Positions 21,501 to 34,412 are shown, counted from the first letter of the stretch. The stretch: 64,000 nt of DNA from Strongylocentrotus droebachiensis (GCA_035222895.1 JAVYIG010000113.1:709501-773500); one strand, 5' to 3'. The notes: generated by a model not told the origin, from the letters alone. Made by a program: numbers and translations.

Positions 21501-24500
21501 CGGCAGGGCCCGGTAGGTTATCATTCACAGGTCACCATCTCCCAGCCAGGAATTAACATTGAATAAGCAATACACATAATCAAAAATTAGAAATCTGACT
21601 GGGCCGATTCACCTACAATTTTCGGGGCAGGGCCCGGTATGTTATCATTCACAGGTCACCGTCTCCAAGCCAGGAATTAACAACATTGAATAAGCAAAAC
21701 ACATAATTAAAAAATTAGAAATCTGACTGGGCGTGCCGTTCACCTACAATTTAAGGGAGCAGGGCCTGTCGGTTATCATTCACAGGTCACCATCTCCACG
21801 CCAGGAATTTTCATTGAATAAGCAATACACATAATTAAAAATTAGAAATCTGACTTTAGGGGCAGGGCCCGGTAGGTTCATTATTCATAGGTCACCATCT
21901 CCCAGCCAGGAATTAACATTGAATAAGCAATACACATAATTAAAAATTAGAAATCTGACTGGGCGTGCCGTTTACCTACAATTTAAGGGGCAGGGCCCGG
22001 TAGGTTCATTATTCACAGGTCACCATCTCCCAGCCAGGAATTAGCACTGAATAAGCAATACACATAATTAAAAATTAGAAATTTGACTGGGCGTGCCGTT
22101 CACCTACAATTTTAGGGGCAGGGCCCGGTAGGTTCATTATTCATAGGTCACCGTCTCCCAGCCAGGAATTAACATTGAATAAGCAATACAATTAATTAAG
22201 AAAATTAGAAATCTGACTGGGCGTGCCGTTCACCTACAATTTAAGGGGCAGGGCCCGGTAGGTTATCATTCACAGGTCACCATCTCCAAGCCAGGAATTA
22301 ACATTGAATAAGCAATACACATAATTAAAAATAAGAAATCTGACTGGGCGTGCCGTTTACCTACAATTTTAGGGGCAGGGCCCGGTAGGTTCATCATTCA
22401 CAGGTCACCGTCTCCCAGCCAGGAATTAACATTGAATAAGCAATACACATAATTAACAATAAGAAATCTGACTGGGCGTGCCGTTTACCTACAATTTAAG
22501 GGGCAGGGCCCGGTAGGTTCATTATTCACAGGTCACCATCTCCCAGCCAGGAATTAACAACACTAACATCGACTAAGCAATACAAATAATTAAGAAAATT
22601 AGAAATCTGACTGGGCGTGCCGTTCACCTACAATTTAAGGGAGCAGGGCCTGTCGGTTATCATTCACAGGTCACCATCTCCACGCCAGGAATTTTCATTG
22701 AATAAGCAATACACATAATTAAAAATTAGAAATCTGACTTTAGGGGCAGGGCCCGGTAGGTTCATTATTCATAGGTCACCATCTCCCAGCCAGGAATTAA
22801 CATTGAATAAGCAATACACATAATTAAAAATTAGAAATCTGACTGGGCGTGCCGTTTACCTACAATTTAAGGGGCAGGGCCCGGTAGGTTCATTATTCAC
22901 AGGTCACCATCTCCCAGCCAGGAATTAGCACTGAATAAGCAATACACATAATTAAAAATTAGAAATTTGACTGGGCGTGCCGTTCACCTACAATTTTAGG
23001 GGCAGGGCCCGGTAGGTTCATTATTCATAGGTCACCGTCTCCCAGCCAGGAATTAACATTGAATAAGCAATACAATTAATTAAGAAAATTAGAAATCTGA
23101 CTGGGCGTGCCGTTCACCTACAATTTAAGGGGCAGGGCCCGGTAGGTTATCATTCACAGGTCACCATCTCCAAGCCAGGAATTAACATTGAATAAGCAAT
23201 ACACATAATTAAAAATAAGAAATCTGACTGGGCGTGCCGTTTACCTACAATTTTAGGGGCAGGGCCCGGTAGGTTCATCATTCACAGGTCACCGTCTCCC
23301 AGCCAGGAATTAACATTGAATAAGCAATACACATAATTAAAAATAAGAAATCTGACTGGGCGTGCCGTTTACCTACAATTTAAGGGGCAGGGCCCGGTAG
23401 GTTCATTATTCACAGGTCACCATCTCCCAGCCAGGAATTAACAACACTAACATCGACTAAGCAATACAAATAATTAAGAAAATTAGAAATCTGACTGGGC
23501 GTGCCGTTCACCTACAATTTAAGGGAGCAGGGCCTGTCGGTTATCATTCACAGGTCACCATCTCCACGCCAGGAATTTTCATTGAATAAGCAATACACAT
23601 AATTAAAAATTAGAAATCTGACTTTAGGGGCAGGGCCCGGTAGGTTCATTATTCATAGGTCACCATCTCCCAGCCAGGAATTAACATTGAATAAGCAATA
23701 CACATAATTACAAATTAGAAATCTGACCGGGCGTGCCGTTTACCTACAATTTAAGGGGGCAGGGCCCGGTAGGTTCTTTATTCACAGGTCACCATCTCCC
23801 AGCCAGGAATTAACACTGAATAAGCAATACACATAATTAAAAATTAGAAATTTGACTGGGCGTGCCGTTCACCTACAATTTTAGGGGCAGGGCCCGGTAG
23901 GTTCATTATTCATAGGTCACCGTCTCCCAGCCAGGAATTAACATTGAATAAGCAATACAATTAATTAAGAAAATTAGAAATCTGACTGGGCGTGCCGTTC
24001 ACCTACAATTTAAGGGGCAGGGCCCGGTAGGTTATCATTCACAGGTCACCATCTCCAAGCCAGGAATTAACATTGAATAAGCAATACACATAATTAAAAA
24101 TAAGAAATCTGACTGGGCGTGCCGTTTACCTACAATTTTAGGGGCAGGGCCCGGTAGGTTCATCATTCACAGGTCACCGTCTCCCAGCCAGGAATTAACA
24201 TTGAATAAGCAATACACATAATTAAAAATAAGAAATCTGACTGGGCGTGCCGTTTACCTACAATTTAAGGGGCAGGGCCCGGTAGGTTCATTATTCACAG
24301 GTCACCATCTCCCAGCCAGGAATTAACAACACTAACATCGACTAAGCAATACAAATAATTAAGAAAATTAGAAATCTGACTGGGCGGCGTGCCGTTCACC
24401 TACAATAAATATTTAAGCGGCAGGGCCCGGTAGGTTATCATTCACAGGTCACCATCTCCCAGCCAGGAATTAACATTGAATAAGCAATACAATTAATTAA

Positions 24501-27500
24501 GAAAATTAGAAATCTGACCGGGCGTGCCGTTCACCTACAATTTAAGGGGCAGGGCCCGGTAGGTTATCATTCACAGGTCACCATCTCCAAGCCAGGAATT
24601 AACATTGAATAAGCAATACACATAATTAAAAATAAGAAATCTGATTTGGCGTGCCGTTTACCTACAATTTAAGGGGCAGGGCCCGGTGGGTTCATTATTC
24701 ACAGGTCACCATCTCCCAGCCAGGAATTAACAACACTAACATCGACTAAGCAATACAAATAATTAAGAAAATTAGAAATCTGACTGGGCGTGCCGTTCAC
24801 CTACAATTTAAGGGACAGGGCCCGGTAGGTTATCATTCACAGGTCACCATCTCCAAGCCAGGAATTAACATTGAATAAGCAATACACATAATTAAAAATA
24901 AGAAATCTGATTTGGCGTGCCGTTTACCTACAATTTAAGGGGCAGGGCCCGGTGGGTTCATTATTCACAGGTCACCATCTCCCAGCCAGGAATTAACAAC
25001 ACTAACATCGACTAAGCAATACACATAATTAAAAATAAGAAATATGACTGGGCGTGCCGTTTACCTACAATTTAAGGGGCAAGGCCCGGTAGGTTCATCA
25101 TTCACAGGTCGCCATCTCCAAGCCAGGAATTAACATTGAATAAGCAAAACACATAATTAAAAATAAGAAATCTGACTGGGCGTGCCGTTTACCTAAAATT
25201 TAAGGGGCAGGGCCCGGTAGATTCATTATTCACAGGTCACCATCTCCCAGCCAGGAATTAACATTGAATAAGCAATACACATAATTAAAAATAAGAAATC
25301 TGACTGGGCGTGCCGTTTACCTACAATTTTCGGGGCAGGGCCCGGTAGGTTCATCATTCACAGGTCACCGTCTCCCAGCCAGGAATTAACATTGAATAAG
25401 CAATACACATAATTAAAAATAAGAAATCTGACTGGGCGTGCCGTTTACCTACAATTTAAGGGGCAGTGCCCGGTAGGTTCATTATTCACACGTCACCATC
25501 TCCCAGCCAGGAATTAACATTGAATACGCAATACACATAATTAAAAATTAGAAATTTGACTGGGCGTGCCGTTCACCTACAATTTTAGGGGCAGGGCCCG
25601 GTAGGTTCATTATTCATAGGTCACCGTCTCCCAGCCAGGAATTAACATTGAATAAGCAATACAATTAATTAAGAAAATTAGAAATCTGACTGGGCGTGCC
25701 GTTCACCTACAATTTAAGGGGCAGGGCCCGGTAGGTTATCATTCACAGGTCACCATCTCCAAGCCAGGAATTAACATTGAATAAGCAATACACATAATTA
25801 AAAATAAGAAATCTGACTGGGCGTGCCGTTTACCTACAATTTTAGGGGCAGGGCCCGGTAGGTTCATCATTCACAGGTCACCGTCTCCCAGCCAGGAATT
25901 AACATTGAATAAGCAATACACATAATTAAAAATAAGAAATCTGACTGGGCGTGCCGTTTACCTACAATTTAAGGGGCAGGGCCCGGTAGGTTCATTATTC
26001 ACAGGTCACCATCTCCCAGCCAGGAATTAACAACACTAACATCGACTAAGCAATACAAATAATTAAGAAAATTAGAAATCTGACTGGGCGGCGTGCCGTT
26101 CACCTACAATAAATATTTAAGCGGCAGGGCCCGGTAGGTTATCATTCACAGGTCACCATCTCCCAGCCAGGAATTAACATTGAATAAGCAATACAATTAA
26201 TTAAGAAAATTAGAAATCTGACCGGGCGTGCCGTTCACCTACAATTTAAGGGGCAGGGCCCGGTAGGTTATCATTCACAGGTCACCATCTCCAAGCCAGG
26301 AATTAACATTGAATAAGCAATACACATAATTAAAAATAAGAAATCTGATTTGGCGTGCCGTTTACCTACAATTTAAGGGGCAGGGCCCGGTGGGTTCATT
26401 ATTCACAGGTCACCATCTCCCAGCCAGGAATTAACAACACTAACATCGACTAAGCAATACAAATAATTAAGAAAATTAGAAATCTGACTGGGCGTGCCGT
26501 TCACCTACAATTTAAGGGACAGGGCCCGGTAGGTTATCATTCACAGGTCACCATCTCCAAGCCAGGAATTAACATTGAATAAGCAATACACATAATTAAA
26601 AATAAGAAATCTGATTTGGCGTGCCGTTTACCTACAATTTAAGGGGCAGGGCCCGGTGGGTTCATTATTCACAGGTCACCATCTCCCAGCCAGGAATTAA
26701 CAACACTAACATCGACTAAGCAATACACATAATTAAAAATAAGAAATATGACTGGGCGTGCCGTTTACCTACAATTTAAGGGGCAAGGCCCGGTAGGTTC
26801 ATCATTCACAGGTCGCCATCTCCAAGCCAGGAATTAACATTGAATAAGCAAAACACATAATTAAAAATAAGAAATCTGACTGGGCGTGCCGTTTACCTAA
26901 AATTTAAGGGGCAGGGCCCGGTAGATTCATTATTCACAGGTCACCATCTCCCAGCCAGGAATTAACATTGAATAAGCAATACACATAATTAAAAATAAGA
27001 AATCTGACTGGGCGTGCCGTTTACCTACAATTTTCGGGGCAGGGCCCGGTAGGTTCATCATTCACAGGTCACCGTCTCCCAGCCAGGAATTAACATTGAA
27101 TAAGCAATACACATAATTAAAAATAAGAAATCTGACTGGGCGTGCCGTTTACCTACAATTTAAGGGGCAGTGCCCGGTAGGTTCATTATTCACACGTCAC
27201 CATCTCCCAGCCAGGAATTAACATTGAATACGCAATACACATAATTAAAAATAAGAAATTTGACTGGGCGTGCCGTTTACCTACAATTTAAGGGGCCACC
27301 CACTTCCCTCGAGCCGTCGGCTTTATCGGGTGCTAATGATCCAGTACACTTTTTAATATTATATTGTATGTGATTTTTTTAAATGAAATATTAAATTGAA
27401 TTGAATGGAATTGAACACAAACATTCGACTAAGCAATACAAATAATTAAGAAAATTAGAAATCTGACTGTTCGCCTACAGTTTAAGGGGCATGCAGGGCC

Positions 27501-27761
27501 CGGTAGGTAAATCATTCACAGGTCACCGTCTCCCAGCCAGGAATTAACATTGAATAAGCAATACACATAATTAAAAATAAGAAATCTGACTGGGCGTGCC
27601 GTTTACCTACAATTTTAGGGGCAGGGCCCGGTAGGTTCATCATTCACAGGTCACCGTCTCCCAGCCAGGAATTAACATTGAATAAGCAATACACATAGTT
27701 AAAAATAAGAAATCTGACTGGGCGTGCCGTTTACCTACAATTTAAGGGGCAGGGCCCGGTA
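18520..27761. repeat. ~128-bp satellite array, main segment with higher-order repeats
   Basis: About 70 head-to-tail monomers, mostly 128 bp (for example TCCCAGCCAG at 20881, 21009 and 21137), plus longer variants carrying AACAACACTAACATCGAC or GGGCGGCGTGCCG inserts and truncated ones. Variant monomers recur with fixed spacing: CCACGCC at 22680 and 23564 (884 bp), CTGATTTGGC at 24641 and 26345 (1704 bp), CCGATTC at 19149 and 21604 (2455 bp). These are higher-order units made by unequal exchange. Each monomer carries an ACCTAC/GTAGGT inverted pair around GGGCCC. No open frame runs through the array. Confidence 0.97.
27296..27416 (+). repeat. Retroelement 3' tail inserted in the satellite, copy 1
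   Basis: A non-satellite insert begins CCACCCACTTCCCTCGAGCC and ends in a TTGAATTGAATGGAATTG tail, as seen in LINE or SINE 3' ends. The identical insert with identical junctions is at about 28908-29028, so it was copied along with its surrounding monomers. Confidence 0.75.
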
Positions 27762-28133
27762 GCGAACTTTTTTTTCCTATGAACTGTTATACCTGGCGCA
27801 TGCTCACATACGAACTGTTATACTTGACGCATGCAAGTAGGTCACAAACAATTAGACTTTGATTATTTATTGCTTTGCCTCACTATTTATAAAGGTAAAA
27901 AACTAAATAAACTGAGATTTGAACCCTCACGACAACTCCAAGGTACTATTAGTAACACGTTGTCCTTACCGATTGAGCTAACGATGAGTTGATGAAAAAT
28001 TGCTTTGTATAATTACTATCACCCTATTGACCGCCCTGCCGGATTCCACGTGCGCATGCGCTGGTTTCCTTCGCGAGTGCGCATGCGCAGGTTCCCCTCG
28101 CGAGCTCAAAGTTCGTAGGAATTTTTTTTTAGC
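27762..28133. mobile_element. 372-bp element in the satellite with 9-bp target duplication
   Basis: It starts GCGAACTTTTTTTTCCTATG and ends TTCGTAGGAATTTTTTTTTA then GC, an imperfect inverted pair. It is flanked by the same 9-bp duplication GGCCCGGTA (27753-27761, 28134-28142) at the same monomer position as the 6.8-kb transposon. The interior includes a tRNA-like stretch and CGCATGCGC palindromes. A related end (AACTTTTTTCCCCCTACGAA) appears at 31740. Confidence 0.82.
27913..27985 (-). repeat. tRNA-like promoter remnant inside the 372-bp element
   Basis: On the minus strand a box A-like TTAGCTCAATCGGTAAGG is followed by a box B-like GGGTTCAAATCTC at tRNA spacing. The acceptor stem does not close, so this is a tRNA-derived relic or SINE head, not a functional tRNA. 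Confidence 0.5.
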
Positions 28134-29150
28134 GGCCCGGTAGGTTCATTATTCACAGGTCACCATCTCCCAGCCAGGAATTAACAACACTAACATCGAC
28201 TAAGCAATACACATAATTAAAAATAAGAAATATGACTGGGCGTGCCGTTTACCTACAATTTAAGGGGCAAGGCCCGGTAGGTTCATCATTCACAGGTCGC
28301 CATCTCCAAGCCAGGAATTAACATTGAATAAGCAAAACACATAATTAAAAATAAGAAATCTGACTGGGCGTGCCGTTTACCTAAAATTTAAGGGGCAGGG
28401 CCCGGTAGATTCATTATTCACAGGTCACCATCTCCCAGCCAGGAATTAACATTGAATAAGCAATACACATAATTAAAAATAAGAAATCTGACTGGGCGTG
28501 CCGTTTACCTACAATTTTCGGGGCAGGGCCCGGTAGGTTCATCATTCACAGGTCACCGTCTCCCAGCCAGGAATTAACATTGAATAAGCAATACACATAA
28601 TTAAAAATAAGAAATCTGACTGGGCGTGCCGTTTACCTACAATTTAAGGGGCAGTGCCCGGTAGGTTCATTATTCACACGTCACCATCTCCCAGCCAGGA
28701 ATTAACATTGAATACGCAATACACATAATTAAAAATAAGAAATTTGACTGGGCGTGCCGTTTACCTACAATTTTAGGGGCATGGCCCGGTAGGTTCATCA
28801 TTCACAGGTCACCGTCTCCCAGCCAGGAATTAACATTGAATAAGCAATACACATAGTTAAAAATAAGAAATCTGACTGGGCGTGCCGTTTACCTACAATT
28901 TAAGGGGCCACCCACTTCCCTCGAGCCGTCGGCTTTATCGGGTGCTAATGATCCAGTACACTTTTTAATATTATATTGTATGTGATTTTTTTAAATGAAA
29001 TATTAAATTGAATTGAATGGAATTGAACACAAACATTCGACTAAGCAATACAAATAATTAAGAAAATTAGAAATCTGACTGTTCGCCTACAGTTTAAGGG
29101 GCATGCACGGCCCGGTAGGTTCATCATTCACAGGTTGCCAGCTCCCAGCC
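28134..29150. repeat. ~128-bp satellite array, right segment and edge
   Basis: About six further monomers resembling those at 26.65-27.3 kb, then the second copy of the retroelement tail (28908-29028) and a last degenerate monomer (CAGGTTGCCAGCTCCCAGCC). The array ends near 29150. Confidence 0.93.
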
Positions 29151-29817
29151 GGGAATTGGCTATGCGTAAAGTGGCGATGGAATTATTGAAGAACCATGCA
29201 AGGAAATCTCATCATTCAACATATAAATGCCTGTTATATTTAGGCTCTTTCGAAGATGATATAACGATTAACATGCTAATCGTATCATATGTCAAAATCC
29301 GAAAATATGACAGCAATCGTTAATAAAGTTTGTAATTAGGTACGATACACAAAATAGAACTGACACACTTACGTGGCAATCTATTGGATAAAATGTACAA
29401 ATAAACGAAATGTTTCATAAAATATACATACCATAAAACTGTTGTCATATATCATAAGATAACATACATCGCATTGATACAAATCCTCGTTATCAAAACA
29501 TTCATTTTTCGGCAGACATTACCAAAATCAACCCGTAGACAGCAAGTCTGAGCTATATAGGGATGATGTGCGCCGTACCGAGACAAGCTCCCATATCTGT
29601 AAAGAGTGTTGGTATGTAAATCAAAGATGCTCGAACTGGACATGAACACTGGACTATAGATAAGAGTCAATTGATAAAATTGTCATCTTAAACAGTAGCT
29701 TTAGATTCCATTCTGATCTTGGTTTGTCGACCGCGAGCTCTCTGAAAGACGGCTTTGTCATGTTGGAGGTGGGCATTGTCCTCGTCAGCTTTGACATTGT
29801 CGTACCCGTTCCCAATT
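29151..29817. other. Non-coding flank right of the satellite
   Basis: AT-rich, no repeats shared with the rest of the window and no exon I can support. Confidence 0.5.
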
Positions 29818-30432
29818 AGGGCGCTTTAGCAACGCGACGGAAGGCAAAGAGGACGGAAGAATTCACTCAACCGAGATCAAAATAATAATGTATGCAATTC
29901 GGATTCTGTATATTGAAATACTATTATTCTTATCAGGTGAATGAAATAATTTGAATTGAGGCACTTCACAAAGACTTATTCATTACATTTGGTTACATTA
30001 CGAAAATGGTCTATTGTACGGCGATACAACTCTTCCGTCGAGTTTAGGGAACGAACGCTATTAGGGACTTTTAGATTCTGCATGACGAAAACGTTGACTT
30101 CACTTTTAAGGGAATGTGACGTCACTGCCAGTGCCGTAAAAGGACGTCACATTGCCTTAAAAGGGCAGTCCACGGTCTCGTCGTGCAGAATCTAAAAGTC
30201 CCTATTATGGCTGAGAACGGTCGTGAAAATCAACAAGACGGAGAAAATTCTGTTTCGCACATGCGCAGATTGATTATTTTGCTCGGTTACCCTCGTCTTT
30301 GCCTTCCGCTGTGTTTGCAAAAAGCACTCTATATACAGGTTACAAATGAAGACGGGAGCATAGTACAGGACGATCTCGGTTTGGTGATTTCTCCCGTCCT
30401 CTTTGCCTTCCGTCGCGTTACTAAAGCGCCCT
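29818..30432. mobile_element. 615-bp inverted-repeat element, host of a nested foldback
   Basis: The ends AGGGCGCTTTAGCAACGCGA and its inverted counterpart at 30412-30432 extend over about 60 bp, sharing GACGGAAGGCAAAGAGGACG and CCGAGATC. No clear target duplication is visible. The element is interrupted by the 140-bp foldback at 30064-30203. Confidence 0.75.
30064..30203. mobile_element. 140-bp foldback element with ATTA target duplication
   Basis: The ends GGGACTTTTAGATTCTGCA are inverted perfectly, and most of the inner sequence is also palindromic (TTTTAAGG.AATGTGACGTC against GACGTCACATTGCCTTAAAA). ATTA flanks both sides (30060-30063, 30204-30207). It is nested in the 615-bp element. 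Confidence 0.85.
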
Positions 30433-30754
30433 GAACACCATACCGAACAAGCCTTGAAAAAGATCGAAGCAGTTTCAACCAAATCGAAGAGAATAGGTAA
30501 CGTTCTAAAAAGATTATTACGCAAATCTGCCTAATTGGTACCCAGTCTTTGTTAATCCTTTTCACAATGAATGATTTACTTGTAACGGCCGGTAGGGAAA
30601 GTCCAGGGTATTGTCCCATACTTATGTTAATGACATCATGATCAAGTTGTGAGTGTATAGCCTACCCAATGAACCTATCAACTAGAGCTCGGATCAGACC
30701 AAATAACATGAAAAATGAAACCTGTGAGGGTTTTGTGTACTTTTTGAAATCATT

Positions 30755-31740
30755 CTCAGTGTCGGATTCAGGGGGACACAGGGGGCACGTGCCCCACCAC
30801 CCCAACCCCGGTAAAAAAGGGGGAAGGGGGGGGGGAGACAAAGGGAGAAAAAGGAGTGGGAAAGAAAAAGGAAGGGAAAAAGAAACAAAAGGGAAGAGAG
30901 AAAGAAGAAGAAAAGAGGGAGGAGAGAAAAGGGGACAGGAGAAAATGGAGGAGGAAAGGAAGAAAGAGAAACGAGAGGAGATAAAAGGTGTAAAAGGAAG
31001 AAAGGGAAAAAGACGGAGGAGAGAAAGGGGGGGGGGAATAATGAGAAGGGAAAAGAAAGAAAGGGGGATGATATTATAAGAAAGTGTTTTTACCGGGAAA
31101 GGGGCGGGGGGACGCAATTTTGCAGTGTGCATAATATGGGGTCCCTCTTGCCAGGCGTGTAGCCCCCAACCCACCCCCCCCCCACAAAAAAAAAAAAAAA
31201 AAACACGAGAGGTGAGAGAGCATGAGGAATTACATTTCTTTGAAAAGAATAATGGCATTGAGGGTCGTCGCTAAAGGCCAAGGGGGTCGTGTTGTCGGGA
31301 AAAATGAGGAAAGGGTGAGGGGGAAATGAGAGAGAAAGGGAAAGAAAAGAAAAAAGGAAAAGGAAAAGAAAGGAAAGAAAGAAAAAAGAAGAGAAGAAAG
31401 GAAGAAAAAAAAAGAGAGGAAGGAGTGGAAAGAAAGAAAAGAAAAGAAAGAAAAAGAAAGAAAATGAAAAAAATGAAGAGGAAAAGGAAACAAAAGAAAC
31501 GAGGGATGAAAAGAGAAGAGAGAGAGAGAGGGTAAGAGCCAGAGAGAAGAGGGGATGTGAGTAAGAGAGAGAGGGGGATGTTGGGTGCAGTCACCACGTC
31601 AAGGGGGCAAGAAAGATACGCATAGATAATTATGTTGCTGTGTCGGGTCTGCTGTGTCGGTATTCTTGCTCGATCCTCGTGTACTATATCAATGCAGAAG
31701 TTTGAAGTCGGTGAGATGTATTATGTCGGTCGGCCGATAA
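30755..31740. repeat. Composite purine-rich dispersed repeat, copy 2
   Basis: It starts CAGTGTCGGATTCAGGGGG and shares with 5533-6560 the order G/C homopolymers, purine tract, TTTTGCAGTGTGCATAATAT, second purine tract, GGATGTTGGGTG and CTCGATCCTCGTGTACTAT. Same orientation as copy 1. Confidence 0.75.
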
Positions 31741-31794
31741 CTTTTTTCCCCCTACGAACTGTGACATTATATCGGGGGAAAAAAAAATTTCTAA

Positions 31795-32680
31795 ATATTC
31801 AGACAATCATTAAGAGTCGGTACAACGAATCGTCTTCTTTCTCTAATAATTAAATGAAACGTCAGAGCTTCCGGGGAAAACTGAATTCAGACAAGGATTA
31901 AGAGTTGAGAACGGCACAACGAATCGTCTGCATTCTCTAATAATTTGATGAAGTATCAAAGCTTCCGCGCTTCGCACGGGAGGGGGGGGGGGGGGCAACT
32001 GAAAAATAACTTGTAATTCCTGGCCCCGGGTTTATAGGGTTAAATTTGTAAGCATTAGGACATTGGCATTAATATATTTGACGGTAATTGGTGGCCTCTA
32101 TACACCCCAACTGAAAAAGGTCTAGCGACGCCCCTGATAACAACAAAGTTTATACACTCGAGATAATCTTTGCAAGTACTGCTGGTGAAGTACCAGACCA
32201 CCGTCTTTGTGCATAGTGCTGCAACGAAGCATATACAACGTCTCGCGACGTGACAGATCACTTTTCTCTAATTAACTTCTAACCAATCAGAAGGCCTCGT
32301 TTTTCCATGAAGTGCCGGTGGACATTAATGCGCCAAACGTGGTTCTCAAATTGCAAAAGATCCCTACTCTTGGAGGGGGTAGGAAAAAGCAATTGTACGT
32401 CATATTAATTCAATTCAATTTCGGTTTATTAATATCAACATATAGATACAATGTACAGTGCAGTAGTCCAGGGACCAATTATGCAATGTTTACATGAAAT
32501 GTGCATAAAAACAGGAATGATCATATAAATGTATAATAAAAATGATAAAAGATAAAGTTAAAATTATTGTTCATACCCCAGGAAGTGCCTGAAAATGCGC
32601 CTAATGTGGTTCTAAAGTTGCAAATGCTTCCTACTCAGGGAGGGGGGGGGGCGAAAAAGAGAGGGAGAGAGGGGCTAGAG
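31795..32680. repeat. Composite repeat, distal part (copy of 10.6-11.08 kb)
   Basis: Shares the CAACGAATCGTCTTCTTTCT and AGGAAGTGCC..AATGCGCCTAATGTGG blocks with 10575-11080. A minus-strand retroelement tail with ATTCAATTCAATTTCGG lies at about 32405-32480. Confidence 0.75.
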
Positions 32681-34412
32681 GTTTAAAGTATTGCGATCTG
32701 TATAGTCCCTTTCTTGGCGGAAATCTGTCTTTTCATCGAGGCCCTATATTAGTCTGCAAGCACAAACCCTGGTCAGTCGTAAAAGTGAGTCTGCACTATA
32801 AGACTACCATAGGCCATGTACTGACAACCAGTAAGGTAGCTGGGCTAGACTTCTCTCAAGGCACAATGATTTGTTGATAAAGTGTCAAATTAGGGTCTGT
32901 GCCTGCAGACTAGCCCTATATAATGCTAATAAAGAAAGAAAGATTTGGTGTCAGGATGGCATTTTCTGGGTCACTATATTTAAAGTGCATATAGATGTAC
33001 AAATCTTTTATGAGACACATCGAAGCAGTAACGATTGTGAAAATTAAATCATATTTGTATACAGGGCTGTTTGTATAATTATTTTTGCTCTATATTTGTC
33101 ACCCTTTCAAGGCCATTAAAGCCTTATTTGCACCCGTTATTTAAAGGCACACTGCCATACTTGTAGCTACTTGCTCCCTCTATATAGAAAACTCCCCAAT
33201 CGGTGCCTGTTGGTCCCCCATGATCCTCTTTTTCTTATGTTAAATGAGAGCTGAGTTAATGAGATAGCCACCTGTCACAGTGACCTCGATGGCTCTCTGT
33301 GTGGTCTAATCCCTTCTGGCCCAGTAGTGGTGACGGTCTTTAATGCCACTGACGAGCAGAAATTGATACAAACCCCGCTCCACTTTAACGATTGGTTGCT
33401 GCGGTTTGAAGGACTCTGTTCTAAATAAGTGAGAAAATAATAATGTATAAATATCGGGCGCGAGCACCATAAAAAGGCCATGTCGTTTAATTAAAATGAT
33501 TTTCAGCGGTAATAATTCATACTTCTGTTCATTTGTTGATAGTTTTCAAATGAATACCAAGAAAACAGGACAGTTTCGTTAATGGCCATACGCTGAGAGA
33601 ACTTCTTTCTGTTCAAGAAATAACTATACTATAGTTTGAATTACCATCTCCTGATTATTTCCTCGGTCCTCGTAATTACGGAGACCCCACCCCACCCCTC
33701 CCCCTCTTCGTAGAATTCGAGTAACGTTCTGCCCTTCATAAAGACGGGTAATTGCCTTTAGAGGCACGGTAGAGAATAATAGAGTAAATATATTTCCTAT
33801 TATGACTTTATTTTCATTTAACTTAGCTGCAATGCAATAATCAATGCTTCAAAATTGGGAGGGGGTGTTCAATGACTTGAAATGGATGTGAGTGTGGAAA
33901 GGCAAGGATGTATTTTCAACTTTTAGTTTTATTCCAGTGCTCATTTTCTTCCATCTCAAATATAGATGGGTTCCATTGAAATGTTTCAATCAGGGTAAGT
34001 GCTGTTCGTGCCGCAATATTGATAGGAACAAAAGTCTTGTATATAGAACACGTGGCAAATTAACGTCTTTCATAAATTTGACCGGAATGGGAATGAAATT
34101 GACGGCTATTACTTTTTAATTGTGTTGACCAAAATATGAAAAATTGCTGAGTCACGTACGCCATATCCATAGACCTACTTCCAGAGACTTCCATATGCTA
34201 CCTAGACTATAGGCCCAGAGGCAGTGATGTGTTAATTCATTGTCTAAACTATAAGTCAACAGAGTGAATGAGATACCTAATTTGAAACAATTGTCTTTAG
34301 ATAATACGAGGATACGATTATAGTTTGTGCGAGAAATAAAAACTTAGCGATACCACTCTTCTAGAAGGTGTAGTGAATTAGTTAAAACATTTTTTTGATT
34401 AATGGAAGCATA
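32681..34412. other. Upstream flank of the GPCR gene
   Basis: No exon is supported. A dispersed repeat at about 33135-33325 (ATCGGTGCCTGTTGGTCCCC, GATCCTCTTTTTCTTATGTT) recurs at 54252-54420. The promoter of the GPCR must lie here or in an unseen upstream exon. Confidence 0.45.

Noticed and set aside
11213..29150. Regular repeats with variable stretches between, superficially like a CRISPR array
   Set aside because: The ~128-bp units are head-to-tail satellite monomers with no unique spacers, and the genome is eukaryotic.
30662..31597. Long Pro/Phe/Ser-rich minus-strand frames
   Set aside because: Complement of the purine-tract composite repeat; same artefact as at 5.5 kb.
34395..34412. Six extra residues at the GPCR N-terminus
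   Set aside because: They would require a TTG start; ATG 34413 is the first in-frame ATG.
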